Below are positions 35,210 through 44,287 of a stretch of 64,000 nt of DNA, in pieces. The stretch is from Antiquaquibacter soli. Lineage in GTDB: Bacteria; Actinomycetota; Actinomycetes; Actinomycetales; Microbacteriaceae. A program made the position numbers and the translations under genes. The stretch covers positions 1,860,001-1,924,000 of the forward strand of contig NZ_JAUQUB010000001.1 of NCBI RefSeq assembly GCF_030580675.1. Direction: 5' to 3'. Each line of letters opens with the position of its first letter. Position 1 is the first letter of the stretch. Below the pieces are notes generated by a model. The model made no database searches. It was given only the letters and a program-made list of their open reading frames with translations, and was not told where the DNA came from.

Positions 35210-35421
35210 CGAAGCACCGCGTCTGCAATGGAGTCGTTTCCCACTACCTACTCGCTTGTCGCGATCGCGGTCAGTGCAATCTGGATCCATGGGCGTTCCA
35301 GCAGGGCTATGGGGTGTGGGGGCCTCAGAATTAGCGAGCCGACCGACGGCGACCTGCCATGTCGACCAAACGGGAGGTCGTCCGATATCTTGAATCCTGT
35401 TCGGGACGCTCGAGGAGAGTT

Positions 35422-37164
35422 GTGGACTTTAGAGGTTTCGGCTTGAGCGGCTTCCGCAGTTTCGGCAGCTCTGAGGCCCAAAAAGTGCGTGTGATCGGTC
35501 CCGTAACCCTGATTGCTGGGCAGAACAACGTTGGCAAGTCGAACGCCCTCGCATTGCTTCACTCCGTCATGCCTATCCTTCGCGGTCGACAGACCCTGGA
35601 CAGAGACGATGTCTTTGCCGCTCCCGAAGATACGCCACGCGGATGGAATGGCGATGCGCGGCAGATGATCGCTGCATTCGCGCTGGGTGATGAGGACTAC
35701 GCCCAAATGCGCATAGAGGGCGAGGATTACCGGGCCCTCAGGAAAGCGTTGACCTCTCCGAGTTTCGATCTCGACGGCGACGGTGCGACCTGGTTTAAGT
35801 TCGACGTCCAGCAAAGGGATCGGCAGCTGTCCGTTGCACCTGACTACAGCCAAATTGCTGAGGCGTTAAATGGGGACACCCATCTACTTGCACAGTTGTC
35901 CTCGCTGCTAACGAATCAACATAGCGGTGGGTCCGATGCTGACTGGCACCGTATCGTTGACAGCTGGCAGATAGTTCATAGCCTGCCCGAGACGCAGTAC
36001 TTGGGCGCCATGCGGAGGATAACCGCTATTGACAACATGCCAGCTGGAACCACGCACCTCGACAGACCTCAGCTCGACGCACTGATCAATCAACTTGCGG
36101 ACCACCAGGCCCCCAGCGATTCCGTCAAACGGCAGGCCATGAAGGCAAAATACTCGGAGCTTCAGAAGTTCCTCAGGAGCGTTCTGGACGACGAGTCAGC
36201 AGTCTTTGAAGTGCCCGGCGACAAGAAGACCATCTATGTGCAGACAAGCAACGGCGAAATGCAACTCGAGCGCCTGGGAACAGGCATCGAAGAGGTGATC
36301 CTAATCGCCGCCGCGGCGACGTTTCCCACAGATACTGTGGTCTGTATCGAGGAGCCAGAACTACACCTCCATCCGGCATTGCAACGTCAATTGGTTCGTT
36401 ACCTTCACTCGCAGGGCCAGAACCGTTTCGTAATGTCGACGCACTCGGCACATTTGCTGAACTCACCGGATGTGACAATAGTTCGGGCCGAAATGGAGGA
36501 CGGCAACACTCACCTCGAGCTCGCGGCAACAGAGGCTGATCGTGCATCGCTGACTCATGCCCTCGGCGCGCGCCCGTCTGACGTCGTTCAATCAAACTAC
36601 GTCGTCTGGGCGGAAGGGCCTTCGGATCGCATCTACTTGCGACTTTGGATCGAGGCACTTGCGCCTGACCTTGTGGAGGGGGTGCACTATTCGATTGTCT
36701 TTTACGGTGGTCGCCTTCTCGCGCAAGTTGGTTTTGACGACGAAGAAGTGCTCGACCTTATCCAGCTACAACGGATGGCCCGCCGATATGCCGTAGTCAT
36801 GGACTCAGACCGCCACCGAGCGGCCGATCCACTAAACGCGACCAAGCAGCGGATCGTCGACGAAGCAACGAGGTCGGGAAACCTAGCGTGGGTGACCCAG
36901 GGGCGGGAAATCGAAAACTATGTTCCTGTTGAGGCCCTCGCGCGGGCTTTGAGCGAGAAGTACCCAAATCGGACATACCCGCTGCGAAAGGGAAAATGGG
37001 AGAAGCACCTAGGGACACCGTTCGTCGGCTCAAGCAACACCCCCAGCAAGATCACGATTGCCCGCGCGATTGCTGATGAAGGATGGAGTGGTGACTCTTG
37101 GCAGATGGACCTTCGAGATAAGGTCGCCGAGATTGTCGAGAGAGTTCGGGATGCCAATAGGTGA
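35422..37164 (+). CDS. OLD-type ATP-dependent nuclease (ABC ATPase + TOPRIM)
   Basis: A 580-residue protein. The N-terminal SMC/ABC-like ATPase has Walker A GQNNVGKS at residues 33-40 and Walker B VVCIEEPELHLHP at about 306-318, with MSTHSAHLL switch motif. A C-terminal TOPRIM-like nuclease follows: VWAEGPSDRIYL (about 393-404) and VVMDSDRH (about 458-465), then TQGREIENYVP. This matches OLD-family nucleases and the GajA subunit of Gabija (578 residues). The GTG at 35422 has GAGGAG four bases upstream and begins directly at MDFRGFGLSGFRSFG; an ATG 21 codons earlier lacks a ribosome binding site. It is divergent from the SLATT pair. Confidence 0.85.
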   Translation: MDFRGFGLSGFRSFGSSEAQKVRVIGPVTLIAGQNNVGKSNALALLHSVMPILRGRQTLDRDDVFAAPEDTPRGWNGDARQMIAAFALGDEDYAQMRIEGEDYRALRKALTSPSFDLDGDGATWFKFDVQQRDRQLSVAPDYSQIAEALNGDTHLLAQLSSLLTNQHSGGSDADWHRIVDSWQIVHSLPETQYLGAMRRITAIDNMPAGTTHLDRPQLDALINQLADHQAPSDSVKRQAMKAKYSELQKFLRSVLDDESAVFEVPGDKKTIYVQTSNGEMQLERLGTGIEEVILIAAAATFPTDTVVCIEEPELHLHPALQRQLVRYLHSQGQNRFVMSTHSAHLLNSPDVTIVRAEMEDGNTHLELAATEADRASLTHALGARPSDVVQSNYVVWAEGPSDRIYLRLWIEALAPDLVEGVHYSIVFYGGRLLAQVGFDDEEVLDLIQLQRMARRYAVVMDSDRHRAADPLNATKQRIVDEATRSGNLAWVTQGREIENYVPVEALARALSEKYPNRTYPLRKGKWEKHLGTPFVGSSNTPSKITIARAIADEGWSGDSWQMDLRDKVAEIVERVRDANR

Positions 37165-37293
37165 GGAGGCAGTGCAACCTGCTGCGACCACTGCCGACTT
37201 TTACCGCATGACCCCCAAACACGTCCTAGCACTGAGCCGCGCTCACATGCAGACTGAGTTTCACGTCGATGGCCGGATCGACTGGGGGGATTC
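37165..37293. other. gap between OLD and helicase genes, no supported gene
   Basis: A frame reading QPAATTADFYRMTPKHVLALSRAHMQTEFHVDG is open here and runs into the helicase gene out of frame. A GAGGAGG at 37163-37169 is only two bases from its GTG, too close. It may be a remnant of a displaced gene. Compositionally this gap is intermediate between island and host. Confidence 0.3.
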
Positions 37294-39351
37294 ATGTCAG
37301 CTGCCGGGTACTCGGCGAGCGTCGAGTCGGAGCGTCAAGCCGCGCTCGCGGCTGAGCACCGCCGCGCCGCCGAAGAAGCGGAACAAGCATCCGCCCGCTA
37401 CCGCATCGCGGCGACGACCGAGGCGAGCGTCGCCCGCCGGCTCGTTCCCCTCAGCGCCGTGGGTCACCACCTCCTCCCCGACCGCGCCTGGCCCGGCACG
37501 CGCAGCGGCGCCCAGGTCGACCTCATCGTCGTCGGACCGGGCGGCGTCTTCATCGTCGACACGAAGGCGTGGAAGGAGGTCACCATCGCGGGGGGCCACA
37601 TCTTCCGCGGCCAGGCCGACGTCACCGACGACCTCGACAACCTCGCGGACCTCGCCTACGGCACCGAGCACGTGATGGCCGAGGTCGGCCTTGCTCCGGG
37701 CGAGGTCCACGCGGTCGCCGTCCTCGCCGGCCAGCGCGGCATCAAGGAGATGGTCGGCACCGTGGATGTGGTGGGCGAGCACGACATCCTGCGCTACATC
37801 ACCGGGCGCGGCACTCGGCTCACCGGGTCGCAGGTGGATGCTGTGCTCGGCGCGGCGCTGCGCCACTTCCCGGTGCTCGGAGCACCTGCGCCCGTCGTGG
37901 CGGCAGTGCCCGAGCCAGTGCTCGCGGAGCAGAGCATCCAGCCCGACCTCATCAGCGAAGAGGAGGTGCGCGAGGCGCTCCTCGAGGGGATGCTCGCCGC
38001 CCCCATCGAGGAGTGGATGTCGTTCCTCCACCCCGACCAGGCCAAGGTCGTGCGTCGCAGCTTCTCCGGGCCGTCCCGCATCCGCGGCGCCGCCGGAACC
38101 GGCAAGACCGTGGTCGGGCTCCACCGCGCCGCTTACCTCGCGCGCCAGACCACCGGCCGCGTGCTCGTCACCACCTTCGTGAAGTCCCTGCCCGCCGTGC
38201 AGGAGACACTCATGCGACGGATGGCCCCCGCCGTCGTCGACCGCATCGACTTCGTCAACGCGCACGCGTTCGCCTTCCGCCTGCTGCGCGAGCGCGGCAT
38301 CCCGTGCCGGGTCGACGTCAAGGCAGCCAACGCAGCCTTCGACGCGGCCTGGCGCACTGCCCCCGAGCTGCGCGCGATCGACCCCAATGAGCAGTACTGG
38401 CGCGACGAGATCCACCACGTGATCAAGGGCCGTGCCATTACCCGGTTCGAGGCCTACGCAGACCTCGCTCGCCAAGGGCGCCGGCGCATCCTGCGCATCG
38501 AGCAGCGGCGAACCGTCTGGCAGCTGTACGTCGACTACGAGCAGCGACTGCGGGATGCCCGCATCCACGACTTCTCGGACGTGATCTCGATGGCCGCCGC
38601 ATCCCTCCGCGCCGACCCGCTCGACACCTACCGCTCCGTCATCGTCGACGAAGCGCAGGACCTCTCGTGCGAAACCGTGCGGATGCTTCACAGTCTCGTC
38701 GGCGACCGCGACGACGGCCTCACCCTCATCGGCGACGGGCGCCAGACCATCTACCCCGGCGGCTTCACCCTCGCCGAGGCCGGCATCTCCCTCACCGGTC
38801 GCGGCGTCGTCATGACCACCAACTACCGCAACACCGCCGAGATCGTCGACTTCGCCTCCCACATGGTCGACGACCTCGAGCTCAACGACCTTGAGGGACG
38901 ACTGGATGCTGCGGCCTCCGTCATCCGCCACGGCGAACCGCCGCGCATCCACCGAGCCGCCTCCCGCGCCGACCACGACGCGGCGCTCGTCGCGCACCTC
39001 AAGCACGTCACGTCATTCGTCGGAACCGGACTGGGTGATGTGGCCGTGCTCGGACTCGACCATCAGGCCGTCGCACACGCCAAGCGCGCGCTCGATGCTG
39101 CGGGCATCCCCCACATCGACCTCGACGAGTACCGCGGCGAGCCCGGCGCTGCCGTCAAGGTTGGCACCGTCAAGCGGGGTAAGGGGCTGGAGTTCAAGCA
39201 GGTCGCGGTGGTCGGGGTTCCGCGCGCGACTCTCGCGGATGCGGTGCCCGACGACGCGGGTGCGCTCGAGCGGCACGAGTTCGCGCGCCGGGAGCTGTAC
39301 GTGGGGATGACGCGGGCGCGCGACGGGCTGTGGGTGGGAGTGCTGCCGTAG
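37294..39351 (+). CDS. NERD nuclease-domain / UvrD-like SF1 helicase fusion
   Basis: A 685-residue protein. Residues about 45-130 form a NERD domain with QVDLIVVGPGGVFIVDTKAW, giving Asp76, Asp89 and Lys91 of the PD-(D/E)XK-like site. The remainder is a superfamily-1 UvrD/Rep-like helicase: Walker A GAAGTGKT (about 267-274), VIVDEAQDLS (Walker B, about 450-459), LIGDGRQTIY, TTNYRN, KGLEFKQV and ELYVGMTRARDGL. GGGGGGA four bases upstream fixes the ATG. It is 129 bases after, and parallel to, the OLD gene, resembling an OLD/UvrD (class 2 OLD, Gabija-like) pair, but its base and hexamer composition is host-like. Confidence 0.88.
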   Translation: MSAAGYSASVESERQAALAAEHRRAAEEAEQASARYRIAATTEASVARRLVPLSAVGHHLLPDRAWPGTRSGAQVDLIVVGPGGVFIVDTKAWKEVTIAGGHIFRGQADVTDDLDNLADLAYGTEHVMAEVGLAPGEVHAVAVLAGQRGIKEMVGTVDVVGEHDILRYITGRGTRLTGSQVDAVLGAALRHFPVLGAPAPVVAAVPEPVLAEQSIQPDLISEEEVREALLEGMLAAPIEEWMSFLHPDQAKVVRRSFSGPSRIRGAAGTGKTVVGLHRAAYLARQTTGRVLVTTFVKSLPAVQETLMRRMAPAVVDRIDFVNAHAFAFRLLRERGIPCRVDVKAANAAFDAAWRTAPELRAIDPNEQYWRDEIHHVIKGRAITRFEAYADLARQGRRRILRIEQRRTVWQLYVDYEQRLRDARIHDFSDVISMAAASLRADPLDTYRSVIVDEAQDLSCETVRMLHSLVGDRDDGLTLIGDGRQTIYPGGFTLAEAGISLTGRGVVMTTNYRNTAEIVDFASHMVDDLELNDLEGRLDAAASVIRHGEPPRIHRAASRADHDAALVAHLKHVTSFVGTGLGDVAVLGLDHQAVAHAKRALDAAGIPHIDLDEYRGEPGAAVKVGTVKRGKGLEFKQVAVVGVPRATLADAVPDDAGALERHEFARRELYVGMTRARDGLWVGVLP

Positions 39352-39469
39352 TCGGAACATGAGGCGCTCACTGCTCGCCGGAGCAGAGCACTATCCTGAC
39401 AGGTGCCTCCCGAATACCTTTCACATAACCCCAGATGTCCAACACCACCTGACACCCAAGTAATTCACC

Positions 39470-40246
39470 ATGACAGAAGTTCGCAAACACGAATCCGTGA
39501 GTCGACTCGCGAGCAGCGTAGCGCTGCGCATTGCCGACTCGATGGCGAGGAGCGACGATCCTCACTACGTCCTCGCTGTACCGTCCGGGCGGTCGGCAAT
39601 CCCTGTGATGTCGGCGTTTGTCAATGAAGTCAGAGAGAGAAGGCTCGATCTAAGGCGTCTGGTCCTGGTCGCACTCGACTCCTACGTTGAGGTCACGCCT
39701 TCTGGACCACGGAACATTCCGATCGAATCCCCCCAAAGTGCGCACCGGTTCTTGACGGAACATGGCCTGGACCCCCTCAATGCAGTCTCAGATTGCTCGT
39801 TGCGCATGTCGGCGGCTAATGTCCTGGTCCCGGATGCATCTCGGCCAGAAGAGATGGAGAGAAAGCTCCGCGAGAAAGGAGGCGTTCATTTTGCGATTCT
39901 GGCTTCTGGAGCTTCAGACGGTCATGTCGGCTTCAATGGCCCCGGAAGCAGCGAACATTCCCGGACCAGAATCGTGGAACTCGGTCCGCTAACCCGCTCG
40001 GACAACCTCGTCACTTACCCAACCTTCGGCGACCTCGAAAATGTGCCGCGATTTGGGGTGACACTGGGAATCGCGAACCTCGCAGAGAGTAGAGAAGCCA
40101 CGCTGGTGCTTCACGGACGCGACAAAGCGCTTGCCTACCGCAGAACTCTTGCGAGGGCTGGCTACAGTCCCGACTGGCCCAGTTCGGTAGTCCATCTGGT
40201 CAACGCCTCCGCAATCGACGTCGATTTCGAAGCAAGTCGCGGCTAA
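39470..40246 (+). CDS. NagB-like (glucosamine-6-phosphate deaminase fold) protein with altered active site
   Basis: A 258-residue protein of the NagB/6-phosphogluconolactonase fold: VPSGRSAIPVMSAF, LVALDSYVEV (LDEYVGL in NagB), ASGASDGHVGFNGPGSS, then SRTRIVELGPLTR and VTLGIANLAES. Asp70, Asp150 and His152 match E. coli NagB Asp72, Asp141 and His143, but the Glu148 equivalent is Gly157 and Glu73 is Ser71. Deamination is therefore doubtful; a sugar- or nucleotide-binding sensor role or altered chemistry is possible. Lower GC and few host hexamers mark it as acquired. It is a single gene, converging on the DUF4760-like gene with a four-base overlap. No Shine-Dalgarno is visible before the ATG. 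Confidence 0.8.
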   Translation: MTEVRKHESVSRLASSVALRIADSMARSDDPHYVLAVPSGRSAIPVMSAFVNEVRERRLDLRRLVLVALDSYVEVTPSGPRNIPIESPQSAHRFLTEHGLDPLNAVSDCSLRMSAANVLVPDASRPEEMERKLREKGGVHFAILASGASDGHVGFNGPGSSEHSRTRIVELGPLTRSDNLVTYPTFGDLENVPRFGVTLGIANLAESREATLVLHGRDKALAYRRTLARAGYSPDWPSSVVHLVNASAIDVDFEASRG

Positions 40247-40836
40247 CGAGCCGGCTTAACCAGAAAGCGCTCGACGTGCGCGTCGCTCAAGTAGGCGTCA
40301 TAGGTAAATGCGAGATGGGGATAGCTAGGAAAGCCGATTTCGGTGGGGAAGGCGCCAGCAAGGGATTCGTGTTGCCAAGTGGATCCCAGCAGTTGGGCCA
40401 CCCGGCGGCTCGGAAGCAGGAACTGCGGGCCTCGGTGGGCAATCTCGCTCACCCCGTAGGGAGCTGCTTGGTAGATCACCTTGAAGAAGACATCTCCATA
40501 CAGTCGGAGGAACAGCTTCCGATCTACTTGTCCACCCTCAATCAGAGTGCTCACGAGGTCGAAATGAGCCATGAGACCGTCAACAGCGTCCCGATCCTTG
40601 CGGGACCAATTCGCAAAGTTTTCCCGACGAAGACCGTAAAGCCGACGCCTTTGAGCCCTGGCTTCAGGCGTGTTCAGGATTTCAGCAATCTGAAGGAGGG
40701 CGGCCCCGAGCTCTGCTCTCGACTGATTCCTGCTTAGGGTGAGCGCGCCGGCCGCGGAGATGCTGGCCGCTATTGCGGACCCCAGAGCCGCCAGGATCGA
40801 GACCACGGTGATAGTCCCAGTATCAACGACTATCAC
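40243..40836 (-). CDS. DUF4760-like membrane-anchored protein
   Basis: A 197-residue protein with one N-terminal membrane helix (about residues 8-32) and a helical cytoplasmic domain containing EILNTPEARAQRRRLYGLRRENFANWSRKD, a spacing typical of DUF4760 proteins. These often accompany phage-defence or membrane-stress loci and have no known activity. It ends 4 bases inside the NagB-like gene in the opposite direction. The assignment is by pattern and could be wrong in detail. Confidence 0.6.
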   Translation of the reverse strand: MIVVDTGTITVVSILAALGSAIAASISAAGALTLSRNQSRAELGAALLQIAEILNTPEARAQRRRLYGLRRENFANWSRKDRDAVDGLMAHFDLVSTLIEGGQVDRKLFLRLYGDVFFKVIYQAAPYGVSEIAHRGPQFLLPSRRVAQLLGSTWQHESLAGAFPTEIGFPSYPHLAFTYDAYLSDAHVERFLVKPAR

Positions 40837-41050
40837 CCAGTCACCACCTCAGGGAGCCAAGAGTCCCGGCGAGGCTGGTCGTCCACGACCACGACCCTGG
40901 GTCCTTGATTCCGCACCGAGAGTGATTCTTCGCGCGTCACCACAATTTGGACGCTAGAAGCCATGCGGGCCAGTTTACCGAGAACATGTGGTCCAGATGT
41001 ATACGCTGTTCACATACCGCGCCCCGCGCCCACCACCGAAAGGCCCCCTC

Positions 41051-41410
41051 ATGCGATTCACCCTCCTCATGAGCTATTCCGAGGCGGGTGGCGCCGCCCT
41101 CAGCCCCGAAGAGATGGAGGCGGGCCGCGTCGAGATGGATCGCTACGGCGCCGCCCTCCACGACGCGGGAGTCCTCGTCGCCGGTGAGGTCCTCTACCCC
41201 GCGGCGGCCGCCGTCACCGTGCGAGGCGGCGAGGTCGTCGAGACGGCGCCGGATGACTCGGCCGAGCAACTCAGCGGAGTCTTCGTAATCGACGTCCCCG
41301 ATCGCGACGCAGCCATCGACTGGGCGAAGCGCTGCCCGGCCGCCCAGTGGGGAACGATGACCGTCCGCCAAGGCGCGGTCTCACTCGTCGAGGGAGCCTG
41401 GCGCACCTGA
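41051..41410 (+). CDS. YCII-related (YciI-like) protein
   Basis: A 119-residue dimeric alpha-beta barrel protein: MRFTLLMSYSEAGG at the start, MDRYGAALHDAGVLVAGEVL, and a closing YCII-type segment VPDRDAAIDWAKRCPAAQWGTMTVRQ. YCII proteins are often found with ECF sigma factors; none is here. The ATG at 41051, after GAAAGG (41039-41044), is preferred to a 63-base longer version that starts MVQMYTLFTYR without a ribosome binding site. Composition is host-like, so the island ends before it. Confidence 0.8.
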   Translation: MRFTLLMSYSEAGGAALSPEEMEAGRVEMDRYGAALHDAGVLVAGEVLYPAAAAVTVRGGEVVETAPDDSAEQLSGVFVIDVPDRDAAIDWAKRCPAAQWGTMTVRQGAVSLVEGAWRT

Positions 41411-41455
41411 ACGGGGGCGCGCCCCGGCGCCACCGCCCCCGATAGAGTCCTCTCG

Positions 41456-42583
41456 ATGAGACCGACACCCCTACTCCGCGCCAGTGGCGCACTGCGCCGC
41501 GACGCGGGCACCGCCGCCGGCCGGACACCGGCCCGCCGCATCCAGTTCAATGCCCTCACGGTCGGGCTACTCGGCACCCTCGGCGTCGGCATCGGGCTCG
41601 CGATCATCGGAGCCGTCACCCAGCTCGCCACGGTCCTCGTGTACATCGGGGTGGCGTACTTCATCTCCCTCGCACTGGAGCCGATCATCCGATGGACCAC
41701 CGGCCGGGGCATCCCGCGCTGGGTCGCCTCGCTGGGAATCGTGCTCGCCGGACTGATCGCTGGCTTCCTGGTCGCGCTCGCCGTCGTCCCCGTGATCGTG
41801 CGGCAGGTGACGAAGCTGATCGAGGATGCCCCGGCGTTCGCCGCCAGCCTCCCCGAACAGCCGTGGGTGCAGTGGCTCACCTCCACCGTCGGCTCCTACA
41901 TCGATGTCGACTACCTCACGAGCCAGCTCACCACCTTCCTTAGCGACCCGCAGCGCTGGCTGTCGATCGGCGGCGGACTACTGTCGATCGGCTCGGGCCT
42001 GGGCGAGGCGGTCACCGCGGTCATCGTCGTCACGGTGCTGTCGCTGTACTTCACGGTGACGCTGCCGGTGGTGATGGAGAAGGTCTACCAGGCGGTGCCG
42101 CGATCGCGCCGCGACGGCTTCCGGTCGGTCACCGACGAGATCCTCCAGTCCGTCGGCAAGTACGTCGCCGGCCAGCTGCTCCTCGCCCTCATCAACGCCC
42201 TCGTCACCTTCGTGATCGCCACCGCCGTCGGCGCTCCCGTGCCGATCGTGCTCGCGCTCGTCGCGTTCGTCTGCGCGCTCATCCCCGTCGTCGGCCCGGT
42301 GATCGGCACGACTATCGTCGTGCTGTCGACCCTCTTCGTCTCGCCGATCGGCGCCCTCATCGCCGGAGTGCTGCTGCTCATCTACATGCAGATCGAGGCG
42401 TACGTGCTCAGCCCGCGGGTGATGTCCAAGGCGGTCGCCGTGCCGGGAGCGCTCGTGATCGTCGCCGCGATCGGCGGAGCATCGCTCGGCGGAATCCTCG
42501 GGGCGCTCGTCGCCATCCCCGTGGTGGCGGCGGGCATCCTCATCTTCGAGCGAGTGATCCGGCCGCGGCAGGAGGCGCGGTAG
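41456..42583 (+). CDS. AI-2E family transporter
   Basis: A 375-residue permease with about eight helices: two at 35-85, one near 95-120, a cytoplasmic/extracytoplasmic domain, and the C-terminal cluster ALVTFVIATAVGAPVPIVLALVAFVCALIPVVGPVIG typical of the family. Members export autoinducer-like molecules or, in other groups, drive ion antiport; the substrate here is unknown. TAGAGT (41443-41448) lies seven bases before the ATG, so the transcript is probably leaderless. It converges on gatB with 45 bases between. Confidence 0.88.
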   Translation: MRPTPLLRASGALRRDAGTAAGRTPARRIQFNALTVGLLGTLGVGIGLAIIGAVTQLATVLVYIGVAYFISLALEPIIRWTTGRGIPRWVASLGIVLAGLIAGFLVALAVVPVIVRQVTKLIEDAPAFAASLPEQPWVQWLTSTVGSYIDVDYLTSQLTTFLSDPQRWLSIGGGLLSIGSGLGEAVTAVIVVTVLSLYFTVTLPVVMEKVYQAVPRSRRDGFRSVTDEILQSVGKYVAGQLLLALINALVTFVIATAVGAPVPIVLALVAFVCALIPVVGPVIGTTIVVLSTLFVSPIGALIAGVLLLIYMQIEAYVLSPRVMSKAVAVPGALVIVAAIGGASLGGILGALVAIPVVAAGILIFERVIRPRQEAR

Positions 42584-42587
42584 GGCG

Positions 42588-42626
42588 GGATTCCCGGCTC
42601 GCCTTAGGCGCCGGATGCCCGGCTCG
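42588..42626. repeat. imperfect direct repeat between convergent genes
   Basis: GGATTCCCGGCTCG (42588-42601) and GGATGCCCGGCTCG (42613-42626) differ at one base and fill the short gap between the AI-2E transporter and gatB stops. No stable hairpin with a T-run is evident. Possible slippage product. Confidence 0.4.
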
Positions 42627-42628
42627 AG

Positions 42629-44152
<1,524 letters not shown>

Positions 44153-44287
44153 CAGACGATTCTAGTTGCGAGGCGTCGGGGGCTCGTGCCGGGTGGTCTT
44201 CTCCTCCCCCGTGAGCGGCGTCGCGAGTTGTCCACGGATTCCCGGCGGACTATCGAATCTATGTTCGACTCCTGATACAGTGTTTAT

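Larger units (their letters stand above)
34072..40836. other. accessory (probable defence/conflict) island with low GC
   Basis: GC drops from about 68% to 55-57% in hand-counted lines at 34,381 and 35,821. The host-enriched hexamer GGATGC/GCATCC appears only three times outside the helicase gene (34,663, 37,149, 39,832). Contents are typical of mobile defence regions: SLATT protein, GTP cyclohydrolase II-like enzyme, OLD nuclease, NagB-like protein, DUF4760-like membrane protein. The NERD helicase at 37,294-39,351 has host-like composition, so there may be two separate foreign blocks. No integrase, tRNA or flanking direct repeat was found, so the mechanism of entry is not visible. Confidence 0.6.

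Noticed and set aside
35228-35446. 72-codon plus-strand frame with a possible membrane segment (YSLVAIAVSAIWI)
   Set aside because: No ribosome binding site, overlaps the start of the OLD gene, and ends in unstructured residues. Not strong enough to call.
37172-37675. Frame overlapping the start of the NERD helicase
   Set aside because: After the first 40 residues it becomes a Ser/Arg-rich shadow of the helicase; its Shine-Dalgarno is only two bases from the GTG.
34072-41050. Integrase, tRNA-linked attachment site or flanking direct repeat for the island
   Set aside because: I looked at both ends and in all gaps and found no tRNA-like sequence, integrase or convincing repeat longer than about 8 bases.
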